A stretch of 13,277 nucleotides of DNA from contig MU646325.1 in the NCBI GenBank assembly GCA_026770585.1, positions 1,134,585 through 1,147,861 on the forward strand, in the 5' to 3' direction. The first letter of the stretch is position 1; every line of letters begins with the position of its first letter. Under the pieces are notes generated by a model. The model saw only the letters and a list, made by a program, of their open reading frames with translations. It searched no databases and was not told where the DNA came from. Shown piece by piece: positions 7,256 through 13,273 of the stretch. Source of the stretch: Baffinella frigidus (taxonomy: Eukaryota > Cryptophyceae > Cryptomonadales > Baffinellaceae). The translations under genes were made by a program, and so were the position numbers.

Positions 7256-10200
7256 GTCTAGCTCCGTCCCAGTCTATCTGCCACCGGCAACCCGTAGCAG
7301 CTTATAACCGGGTGGGGTACTGTAGCATTTGTCAGCTAAACTGATCAGATTTCATCGGTATCTCACGTCAGCAATTCGAGGTCCCTAGGGTTTCCTACTG
7401 TAGGGTCCAACGATAAATCAAAAAGAATTTCATTCCCGGATCTTGCAAGGAGGCGGTAAAAGCTGCTACGGGTTGCTGGTGGTGAGCTCACCAATTTGGC
7501 CAGACCGGGCTCTTTCCCGCTTCAACGTTGACGGATTTGTACCGCAGACCCAGCATGTCAACTTGACAACAGTCGGTCAACCCGACTGAGACAGAGCTAG
7601 ATTTTGTGTACTGTATGGACTAGTGCATGTTATTCAGGGCTGCGGGTTGAGGGTTTGGGGTTGAGGGTTTGGGGTTTGGTTTTGTGGGGGTTTAGGGTTT
7701 GGGGTTTGGGGTTTGGGGTTTGGGGTTTGGGGTTTGGGGTTTGGGGTTTGTTGTTTAGGGATTAGGGTTGAGGGTTTGGGGTTTAGGGATTAGGGATTAG
7801 GGATTAGGGTTTGGGGTTTAGGGATTAGGGATGAGGGTTTAGGGTTTGGTATCCAGGCTTCCCTTCCGTCCAAGCGCCTGCGAGAAACCTGGATGAGGGT
7901 TTAGGGTCGAGATTTAGGGTTTAGGGGTTTAGGGTTTTAGGTTGTAGGGTTGAGGTTTTAGGGTGTAGGGTGTATGTAGGAGAACCCAGGCCGAGGAGAC
8001 TACATAGTCAAACATACCGTAGGGACAACACCTCAATTCGTTTTGGCGGCACATTAATTGAAGAAACCCTAGCTCTGTCTCAGTCTATTCGGGCCCACCA
8101 ATTCGGTGAGCCCGGGCTATTTTTTTTTGCGCCAAAGTTGACGAAATCGTACCGTGAAACCAGCATGCCAACTTGCGAATAGTCGGTCAACCCGAGTGAG
8201 GCAGCGCTAGCACCCGCCCAGGAAACCTCTGACGCGGCACTGCCACTCGAGAATGCTACAGGAGCCTATTTAAAACTGAACATATAAAGTCTTTACTACA
8301 CAACTGATCCAATTTGTACCAGGATAAGATGACAGTAACCTCGCGCCTGGTATATTTTTTTACCGGGCACGAGGTTACTTTACCTTATCCTGGTACAGAT
8401 ATTTACAACTTCCCCCCCCCCACATATAAATAAGTCGCTCTAGCGTTCTCGTGTGGTGTGCTCGCGCAACACCGGAGGAAGACTTTTCATCGCGGGCTTT
8501 TCGGGATGTCGGCTATCCGCTGGAGAGTCCCGGAATCGGGGGGGGTCGCAACACCGGGAAATGACTTATGGTCGTGGGCTTTTCAGGCTGAATGACTCAT
8601 GGTCGAGGGCTTTTCAGGTTGTTGGCTACCCGCTTGAGCGTCCCGGAACCAGGGGGGTCGCAACGCCTGAGAATGACTTATGGTCGCGGGCTTTTCAAGC
8701 TGAATGACTTATGGTCGCGGGCTTTTCAGGTCGACGGCGACCCACTGGAGAGTCCCGGAATCGGGGGGGTCGAGAAGGCGCGAGGGTCGGATAAGGGGGA
8801 GCGGCGGCAGTTCCCTTCGGAATATGCCGAGGGTGGCTTCGTGCAATGGCAGGTGCTTTTTCTTATCCGAGAGGATGTATTAATTGATGCCTTTTCTGCA
8901 AACGAAAGTTACTGCGAAAACGCTTTACTATTACTAGTATGATCCATAATAGCTTTAATAACTTTACTATAATCTTCGTATACGTTGTATACTTGGTGAT
9001 ATACGACTCTGGGTAGGTCCCTCGAGATTATCTTCTCTCTCGTGTGACCTCCCCAGAGCTATCACTAGTATGTAATAGCTTTACTAGTACTAGTATGATG
9101 CCATTGTGTAGAAAGGTTACGTTGCTGGAAAGGCATTGGTTCATGCATTCTTGAGAGGCGGCAGTTCCACTTAGAACTACCAGGAATTCGATCTGCACCC
9201 CCCCGCCGGATCCGCCCTGCCCTGCCGAGAGAGCCTGTGTGGGAAGGGGAAAGGATTCCTGGCAGTGGAACACGCTGATCCACCCTCACATGATTCAGGG
9301 CAACGCAGCGTTCTAAATGCCATTCATGGAGGAATACGTTGCGCCCCCCCCTCCAAATAGAGCGCTGTGCAGAGAAGCTGGCCACCGTAAAATGGGGAAA
9401 TGGGGAAATTGGAGCCATTTTGTTCACTTTTGAGAGGTTCATGGTACTAAATTTCTCAAAAGTTGACAAAATGGCTCCAATTTCTCGATTTCCCATTATT
9501 TCCCGTGGCCAACTTCTCTGCACAGCGCTCTAGCGTGCTGTCCCCTGATGACCGGCGCGTTCCCCCGGCGGGCCTGTCTCCGGCTATTATTCCCGATTCC
9601 CTGTTTGCTATTTCCTAAAACTCACCCCCTTAACTCTTCCCACAGGCTCTCTCGGCAGGGCAGGGCGGCAACGGCGGGGCGGTGCAGATCGAATTCCCTG
9701 GCGTGCAGCATTTCCTTCTTCTCTATCACTCGCCATCTTGGTTGCGATCCGATTGAAGAGTGAGAGTTGCTTTGTTGAGGAAGCATATCTGAGCTGGACT
9801 GCAGAAAACCCCAGCGATTAAAGGCGTGTTTTCGTCCCACAGGCTCTCTCGGCAGGGCAGGGCGGCAACGGCGGGGCGGTGCAGATCGAGTTTTCTGGCG
9901 TGCAGTGGAACAAGCTTCTGCAGGCGACCAACTCCATGCCGATCCTCGAAATCCAGGTGCGTTAAGTTGACGGATTTGCACCGCAGCCCTAGATTGTCAA
10001 CTTGATAATAGTCCGTCAACGAGATTCAGGTGCTCTTTTCCGCTCCAAAGTTGACGGATTTGTGCCCAAAACCCCGAGGTGTCAACTTGAGAATAGTCCG
10101 TCAACGTACCGCAAGGAGATCGAGTTTTCTGGCGTGCAGTGGAACAAGCTGCTCCAGGCGACCAACTCGATGCCAATCCTCGAGATCCAGGTGCGTTAAG

Positions 10201-13003
10201 TTGACGAATTTGCACCACAGCCCTAGACTGTCGACTTAACAATAGTCCGTCAACGAAATCCAGGTGCATGCTCCCCTCCTTTCGTCACGGACTATCCTCA
10301 AAGTTGATGTTGGGGGCTGTGGTACAAATTCGTCAACTTTGGAGCGGAAACGAGCCCGGGGGAAGCGAATTGGTGAGCCCAAATAGACTGAGACGGAGCT
10401 AGAAGGCAGCAGTTTCCGGGGGTGCAGTGGAACAAGCTTCTACAGTCGACAAATTCCATGCCGAAGCTCGAAATCCAGGTGCTCATTTTCGCCCCTGGGT
10501 TGACGGATTTGTACCCAAGAACCCGAGGTGTCAACTTGAGAATAGTGCGTCAACGCATTGCCGATCCTCGAGATGACCATCACATCTGTTGGCTGCGAAA
10601 ACGACCAAACCGTGCCCAAGGTTGACAGTTGAGTACCGTCGAGAGTACCAGCATCGACAATGAGTTAACAGCGTGGAAGCCGAACTTCAGCGTTTGTAAA
10701 GCGCCCTAAATTGTTTTATTTTTGTAGGTGGCCACCTCCTGATGCCTGATTGATGCTCCGCCAGGCGTGGGCGGTTGCAAATCTCAAATAAAGCTTTCTA
10801 GAAAGGGCTTCTGTCAACGAAATTTAACACACAATTTGATCATACTGGTAATAGTAAAGCATTTATGGGGTAAATTTTGTTAGAGAGAAACCCTTTTTAG
10901 AAAGGTTTTCATGACATGATTGCGGCGGAGCGCCGATCTGGCAATTGTCAATCCTGGTCGGTGCTCCGCCAGGCGTGGGCGGTCAATACCAACATGCGTC
11001 AACATGTGGCATTCGACTTGAAGCGTGTGTGAGCCGGCCTGGAATATTTTTGTTTTTCGAGATGGCCACCCCATGGTTGAAGGCGGCCTCCTCAAAATGC
11101 AAATATCACACCTCCTGATGCCCGATCGGTGTTCCGCCAGGCGTGGACGGTTGCGGATTTCGCAGTGATCCAGCCGGGCAAGTTCCGGATAATATAAGCC
11201 AATATATGGAAGCCGGTCATAATAACAGAAGCCAATATATGGAGGCCGGCTTTAAGCGTGTGGAAACCCACCTCGATTATTTTCATTGTTGGAGTGTGCC
11301 CACCTCATGATTCCTGATGCCTGATGGGTGCTCCGCCAGGCGTCGGAGGTTGCGGACGTTGCAGTGTTCCAACCAAGTTCTGAATCGCGCGCCAGGGCAA
11401 CAACAGCTCCAAGCGTGGACCGTTTTGAGAGGGTCATGTCCGGCGGCGCGTCCTAGGTTAGTACCGGAGCGTGTCATTGTTAGTACGGGGCACGTCCGAT
11501 AAAAACACTCAAATCCCGAGCAGAAATACTCAAGACCCCAAACTGGCTCCTCGGCAGGCGTGGGCGGTGGCGGATTTCTCTGTGTTCCAGCCGGGCACGT
11601 TGCGAATCGCTTGCTGGGGCACTGCGTGTTTTTATCGGACGTGCCCCGTAGTAACAAGGACGCTCCGGTACTAACCAAGGACGCGCCGCCGGACGTGACC
11701 CTCTTGGAACTGTACTGAACCGTCAAACATCGGCAGGCGTGGGCGGTGGCGGACTTTGCAGTGCTCCAGCCGGGCACGTTCCGAATCGCGTGCCAGGTTC
11801 CATAAAAACTACACACTAGAACAGACACTCCACCCCCCCAACTCCAACCCCTAAATCTTGATCCCTAACTCCTAAACCCTGAACCCTGAACCCTAGAACT
11901 AAAAACTAAAAACTAAAGCCGGGGAAGTTTTGGATCGGGTGCCAGGTTTCATTTCTTCCCTGAACCTCAAACTCTGAAGCCTACCCATACCCCCTGAATC
12001 CTGAACCCTACACCCTAAATCCTGAATCCTGAACCCTGAACCCTGAACCATAACCCCTGAACCCTAAACCCCAGCCTCTCAACCCTAAACCCATGAACCA
12101 TGAACCATGAACCATGCACCATGCACCATGCACCATGATCCTTACATAGCGGACCCTAAATCCTGAACCCTGAACCCTAAATCCTGAACCCTAGCCACCA
12201 ACCCCTGCAACCTAAACCCCAACCCTAAACCCCGAAACCCGAATCCCAAACCCTAAACCCCAAACCCCAAACCCCAAACCCCAAACCCCAAACCCCAAAC
12301 CCCAAACCCAAATGCAGGGCGTACACACGTTCTCGGTCGATCGAGTGGGGATGCCGTGGCTCTCAGGTGGGGTTAGGGGTTTAGGATTTAAGGTTTAGGG
12401 TTTAGCGGTTAGAATTAAGGGTGAAGGGTTTTTTTGTTTCGGGTTCAGAATTTGAGTTCGCTCTCTCCCTGTTTTGCGGTTTGGGGTGTATGGTTCAGGA
12501 ACACGGAAGCATGGGGTGCTGGGTGTGGAGGTTACGGGGTTGGGGTTGATGGTTCAGGAACGCGGAAGCAGGGCGTGTACACGTTCTCGGTCGATCGAGT
12601 TGGCATGCCCTAGCTCTCAGGTGCCTGCCCTCTCTCTCTCTCCCTGTCCCTTCCTCTTTCCCTCCCGCCCCCCTTCTCCCCCTCCTCTCCATCTCTCTCT
12701 ATTCCTCCCTCCCTCTCCCTCCCTCTCCCTCCCTCTCTCTCTTTCTCTGACTGAGCTGTCCCTTTAGTCAGGCTCTCAAGTGACTGCGTTCTCTCCCTGG
12801 TTTGGGGTTTAGGGTCTATAGTTTATGGTTCGGTGTTTAGGGTTCGCGCGGGCTCTCTCCTCTTAGCCATAAACCCATATGTACTCTACGCCCCAAACTC
12901 GAAATCCTCAACCCTCACCCCTAATCCAGGGGATATCTACCGCTCAGGGATGCTCTGGCCTGTGCTCTCGCTCGCACCTGGGGTGCACACCATTTACGCC
13001 AAG
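6770..13003 (+). CDS. Secreted/membrane-anchored protein, six exons, 3' end outside window (6770-7255, 8730-8852, 9843-9956, 11737-11796, 12318-12366, 12930-13003)
   Basis: The six exons give 302 codons in one continuous frame; all junctions are AG|GT...CAG|G and the phases agree (0,0,0,0,1,0). Residues 10-28 are a hydrophobic segment (LVCIVFGMVVALAMV) ending in TAADD, a likely signal peptide or anchor. A helical TPR-like region (about 65-136) leads to HWDVLGPFPIGKGE. Then come VDGDPLE (exon 2), FSGVQWNKLLQATNSM (exon 3), AWAVADFAVLQPG (exon 4), GVHTFSVDR (exon 5) and GDIYRSG...APGVHTIYAK (exon 6). From memory, this succession of W..LGPF, DGDPLE, V.W..L, and GVHT.Y blocks resembles the N-terminal part of uncharacterised eukaryotic predicted alpha/beta-hydrolase or peptidase-like proteins; this is unverified. 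No catalytic domain lies inside the window. The introns (521-1780 nt) are full of repeats. Confidence 0.72.
7258..7600. mobile_element. CTAG-ended inverted-repeat element, copy 1, with nested fold-back
   Basis: The left end CTAGCTCCGTCCCAGTCTAT and the right end, read in reverse complement as CTAGCTCTGTCTCAGTCGGG, are terminal inverted repeats. A second fold-back is nested inside: CCACCGGCAACCCGTAGCAGCTT..(7281-7303) is mirrored by AAGCTGCTACGGGTTGCTGG (7459-7478). Near the right end sits a 55-bp GTTGAC...GTCAAC unit (7527-7581). The element starts two bases after the exon 1/intron 1 boundary. Confidence 0.65.
7630..7976 (+). repeat. Telomere-like array inside intron 1
   Basis: This is a G-rich array on the sense strand. 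It includes about eight perfect TTTGGGG units near 7692-7750, followed by GATTAGG and TTTAGGG variants. It is interrupted at 7851-7894 by a short hairpin segment (ATCCAGG...CCTGGAT). Confidence 0.9.
8069..8210. mobile_element. CTAG-ended inverted-repeat element, copy 2 (142 bp)
   Basis: CTAGCTCTGTCTCAGTC on the left pairs with GAGTGAGGCAGCGCTAG on the right. It contains the GGGCCCACCAATTCGGTGAG segment and a 55-bp GTTGAC unit (8137-8191). It is the compact form of the element at 7258-7600. A truncated reverse copy lies at 10284-10402. Confidence 0.65.
8316..8396. ncRNA. 81-nt strong hairpin (miRNA-precursor-like or MITE)
   Basis: GTACCAGGATAAG and AGTAACCTCG..CCTGGTA on the left pair with ACCGGGC.CGAGGTTACT and CTTATCCTGGTAC on the right, around a T-rich loop. 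There is one small internal bulge pair (ATGAC/TTAC). It lies within intron 1 in sense orientation. The shape fits a short fold-back element and also a small-RNA precursor; nothing in the sequence decides between them. Confidence 0.4.
8485..8729 (+). repeat. Tandem array of intron 1 3' end plus exon 2 5' copies
   Basis: The acceptor-side segment TATGGTCGCGGGCTTTTCAG occurs about five times (ends near 8505, 8587, 8617, 8697 and 8729). In two upstream positions it is followed by a decayed copy of the exon 2 start: 8506-8552 (CTGGAGAGTCCCGGAATCGG) and 8618-8662, the latter reading VVGYPLERPGTRGV against VDGDPLESPGIGGV. Several copies keep a usable CAG|G acceptor. The open frames across this array are a by-product of its exon ancestry. 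Confidence 0.75.
8730..8852 (+). CDS. Exon 2: VDGDPLE...EGGFVQWQ
   Basis: 41 codons, phase 0 at both ends. The acceptor is CTTTTCAG|GTC and the donor CAATGGCAG|GTGC. It starts with VDGDPLESPGIGGV and ends with FPSEYAEGGFVQWQ. It continues GPFPIGKGE of exon 1 and contains the only full-length copy of this exon in the window. Confidence 0.72.
9164..9234 (-). pseudogene. Inverted, diverged copy of exon 3
   Basis: On the minus strand CCCACACAG is followed by a sequence reading ALSAGQGGSGGGVQIEF, nearly identical to the exon 3 start, then diverges. It keeps its acceptor but has no matching donor. Its opposite orientation shows that the copies were not made by simple tandem slippage alone. Confidence 0.7.
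9358..9532. mobile_element. Fold-back element with ~80-bp arms in intron 2
   Basis: TAGAGCGCTGTGCAGAGAAG at the left end is the reverse complement of the right end. The pairing continues through GGCCAC, AAATGGGGAAAT and TTGGAGCCATTTTG almost to the centre. Total length is 175 bp. It has no coding capacity. GGAGCCATTTTG is also present in the fold-back within the MYND gene 1 intron. Confidence 0.75.
9646..9708 (+). pseudogene. Truncated direct copy of exon 3 (5' half)
   Basis: The acceptor TTCCCACAG|GCT is followed by 63 bases reading ALSAGQGGNGGAVQIEFPGVQ in the exon frame, one substitution from exon 3 over that span. Similarity stops abruptly at GTGCAG and no donor follows. Confidence 0.75.
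9843..9956 (+). CDS. Exon 3: ALSAGQGG...FSGVQWNKLLQ...LEIQ
   Basis: 38 codons, phase 0 at both ends, acceptor GTCCCACAG|GCT and donor ATCCAG|GTGCG. Of the six related segments in this region this is the only one with an intact acceptor, full frame and donor. Downstream partial copies D (10117-10190) and E (10413-10478) keep the donor and frame but lack the 5' half. Confidence 0.72.
10117..10190 (+). pseudogene. Partial copy D of exon 3 (3' two-thirds)
   Basis: It reads EIEFSGVQWNKLLQATNSMP.LEIQ in frame and ends at ATCCAG|GTGCG, as exon 3 does. No acceptor AG precedes it at the expected place; it starts after a GTTGAC unit. It could be an alternative exon only with a non-standard acceptor. 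Confidence 0.7.
10284..10402 (-). mobile_element. Truncated reverse copy of the CTAG-ended element
   Basis: Read on the minus strand it starts CTAGCTCCGTCTCAGTCTAT, contains GGGCTCACCAATTCG and ends inside a 54-bp GTTGAC unit. The far terminal repeat is missing. Confidence 0.6.
10413..10478 (+). pseudogene. Partial copy E of exon 3 (possible alternative exon)
   Basis: Preceded by GGCAGCAG and followed by ATCCAG|GTGC, it reads FPGVQWNKLLQSTNSMPK..IQ over 22 codons with no stop and an exact multiple of three. It could in principle be spliced, but its acceptor would be AG|T, unlike every other acceptor here. A further fragment of the same 3' end lies at 10557-10575. Confidence 0.6.
10791..10901. 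repeat. Inverted-repeat element in intron 3
   Basis: CTTTCTAGAAAGGG.TTCT.TCAACGAAATTT on the left is mirrored on the right by AAATTTTGTTAGAGAGAAACCC and TTAGAAAG. It is AT-rich in the middle, about 110 bp long, with no coding potential. Confidence 0.6.
11428..11705. mobile_element. Fold-back with ~80-bp arms enclosing an exon 4 copy
   Basis: Left arm 11428-11508 and right arm 11626-11705 are near-perfect inverted copies (AGAGGGTCATGTCCGGCGGC..., GTACCGGAGCGTG, GGGGCACGTCCGATAAAAAC). The 117-base loop contains the partial exon 4 copy at 11558-11617. In the pre-mRNA the arms would pair, leaving the pseudo-exon in the loop. Confidence 0.8.
11737..11796 (+). CDS. Exon 4: AWAVADFAVLQPGTFRIACQ
   Basis: 20 codons, phase 0 at both ends, acceptor TCGGCAG|GCG and donor GTGCCAG|GTTC. 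It is the only one of seven related segments with both splice sites and an open frame. A fragment of its 3' end, including CCAG|GTTT, is embedded in the next intron at 11917-11945. Confidence 0.7.
11797..12317 (-). repeat. Intron 4 (521 nt): C-rich telomere-like array
   Basis: From about 11826 to 12310 the sense strand is CCCTAAA/CCCTGAA/CCCCAAA heptamers, so the G-rich strand is antisense, opposite to introns 1 and 5. About eight perfect CCCCAAA units end the array at 12310, only a few bases before the exon 5 acceptor. A locally homogenised variant CCATGAA/CCATGCA is at about 12097-12137. A 29-bp exon 4 fragment interrupts the array at 11917-11945. Confidence 0.85.
12318..12366 (+). CDS. Exon 5: GVHTFSVDRVGMPWLS
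   Basis: 49 bases, phase 0 in and phase 1 out, acceptor AATGCAG|GGC and donor CTCTCAG|GTG. The last G joins GG of exon 6 to make a glycine codon. It is bordered by the C-rich array on the left and a G-rich array on the right. A same-length copy with a stop codon lies at 12572-12620. Confidence 0.68.
12572..12620 (+). pseudogene. Dead copy of exon 5
   Basis: Same 49-bp length with GAAGCAG|GGC and CTCTCAG|GTG splice sites intact. It reads GVYTFSVDRVGMP and then TAG (12611-12613) where exon 5 has TGG. If used in place of exon 5 it would end translation. A third, acceptor-less trace of the same upstream segment (GGTTCAGGAACACGGAAGCA) lies at 12491-12510. Confidence 0.75.
12621..12750 (+). repeat. 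CT-rich polypyrimidine tract in intron 5
   Basis: Simple CTCTCTCC/CCTCCCT sequence on the sense strand. It is low complexity and non-coding, and the open frames across it are artefacts. Confidence 0.85.
12930..13003 (+). CDS. Exon 6: GDIYRSG...APGVHTIYAK
   Basis: 74 bases, phase 1 in and phase 0 out, acceptor ATCCAG|GGG and donor GCCAAG|GTGT. It reads DIYRSGMLWPVLSLAPGVHT and then IYAK. The rest of the gene continues past the window. Its flanks are C-rich heptamers on the left and G-rich heptamers (13005-13034) on the right. Confidence 0.68.
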
Positions 13004-13239
13004 GTGTCCGGGGTTAGGGTTTGGGGTTAGGGTGCTCGGGTCATCATGCTCTCTGCTATCTCTTTCTTGTTTTCTCGCTGCTGGGGTGCACACGATCTAC
13101 GATAAGGTGCCCGGGTGCGGGGTGGGGTTTGGGGGTTTGGGGTTCGGGGTCTAGCGTTCAAGGTTTAGGGTCTAGGGGTTAAGGGTGCAAGAGAGCCTGG
13201 GTCGCCCATCATGCTCTCTCTCTCTCGCTCGCTCGCTCG

Positions 13240-13273
<34 letters not shown>

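Larger units (their letters stand above)
7256..8729 (+). other. Intron 1 of the secreted-protein gene (1474 nt, repeat-filled)
   Basis: In order it holds an inverted-repeat element with a nested fold-back (7258-7600), a TTTAGGG/TTTGGGG array (about 7630-7976), a second inverted-repeat element copy (8069-8210), an 81-nt strong hairpin (8316-8396), and a tandem array of copies of the exon 2 start (8485-8729). The donor is GAG|GTC and the acceptor TTTTCAG|GTC. Confidence 0.7.
8853..9842 (+). other. Intron 2 (990 nt)
   Basis: It contains AT-rich ACTAGTATGAT..AATAGCTTTA repeats (about 8925-9105), an inverted partial copy of exon 3 (9164-9234, minus), the fold-back 9358-9532, and a truncated direct copy of exon 3 (9646-9708). 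The acceptor is GTCCCACAG|GCT. Confidence 0.65.
9966..10554. repeat. Five 55-bp GTTGAC...GTCAAC hairpin units beside exon 3 copies
   Basis: Units lie at 9966-10020, 10050-10105, 10200-10254, 10284-10337 (reverse) and 10499-10554; two more are in intron 1 (7527-7581, 8137-8191). Each begins GTTGACGGA or a variant, has an internal GTCAACTTGA and ends TCCGTCAAC. The first and last segments are inverted repeats, and the first also pairs with the internal GTCAAC. Three of the five follow an exon 3 donor copy by about 10-20 bases. Confidence 0.75.
9957..11736 (+). other. Intron 3 (1780 nt)
   Basis: The 5' third alternates 55-bp GTTGAC hairpin units with partial exon 3 copies. A hairpin at about 10791-10901 pairs CTTTCTAGAAAGGG with CCC..TTTTAGAAAG. 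The 3' half (about 10680-11736) is an array of units of roughly 170-220 bp, each ending in a partial exon 4 copy. One copy is enclosed in an ~80-bp-arm fold-back (11428-11705). Donor CAG|GTGCG, acceptor CGGCAG|GCG. Confidence 0.65.
10680..11736 (+). repeat. Array of ~170-220 bp units carrying partial exon 4 copies
   Basis: CTCCGCCAG|GCGTGGGCGG or a close variant recurs with exon-like starts at 10765, 10973, 11141, 11340 and 11558, before the intact exon at 11737. The preceding intron segment (CACCTCCTGATGCCTGAT..G) and GAAGCCGG.., AAGCGTGTG.. blocks repeat with it. Copies differ: 11141 reads AWTVADFAVIQPGKFRI then a stop, 11340 has an internal deletion, and 11558 reads AWAVADFSVFQPGTLRIACW but has lost the donor (CTGGGG in place of CCAGGT). 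Confidence 0.75.
12367..12929 (+). other. Intron 5 (563 nt)
   Basis: It begins GTGGGGTTAGGGGTTTAGG and ends AACCCTCACCCCTAATCCAG, so its two ends are largely complementary. Inside are a G-rich heptamer array (12369-12432), a dead exon 5 copy (12572-12620), a CT-rich tract (12621-12750) and another short TTTAGGG stretch (12796-12845). Confidence 0.65.

Noticed and set aside
8485-8765. Possible CRISPR-like array of regularly spaced repeats
   Set aside because: Units vary in length and content, contain exon-derived sequence and lie in a eukaryotic gene. There are no cas genes.
8453-8942. Two overlapping open frames with repeated GRGLF/WSRAFQ peptides as a repeat-protein gene
   Set aside because: The peptides come from tandem copies of the intron 1 3' end and exon 2 start. 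Only 8730-8852 is kept as coding.
9339-9533. Open frames on both strands of the 175-bp fold-back
   Set aside because: The element is a near-perfect palindrome, so the two strands mirror each other. The peptides show no domain and the sequence behaves as a non-coding fold-back.
11471-11674. Open frame with AWAVADFSVFQPGTLRIACW as the real exon 4
   Set aside because: This copy lost its donor (CTGGGG instead of CCAGGT) and lies inside a fold-back. The copy at 11737-11796 has both splice sites.
12474-12767. Serine/proline/leucine-rich open frame
   Set aside because: It reads through a dead exon 5 copy in another frame and a CT-rich simple repeat; its composition is explained by these.
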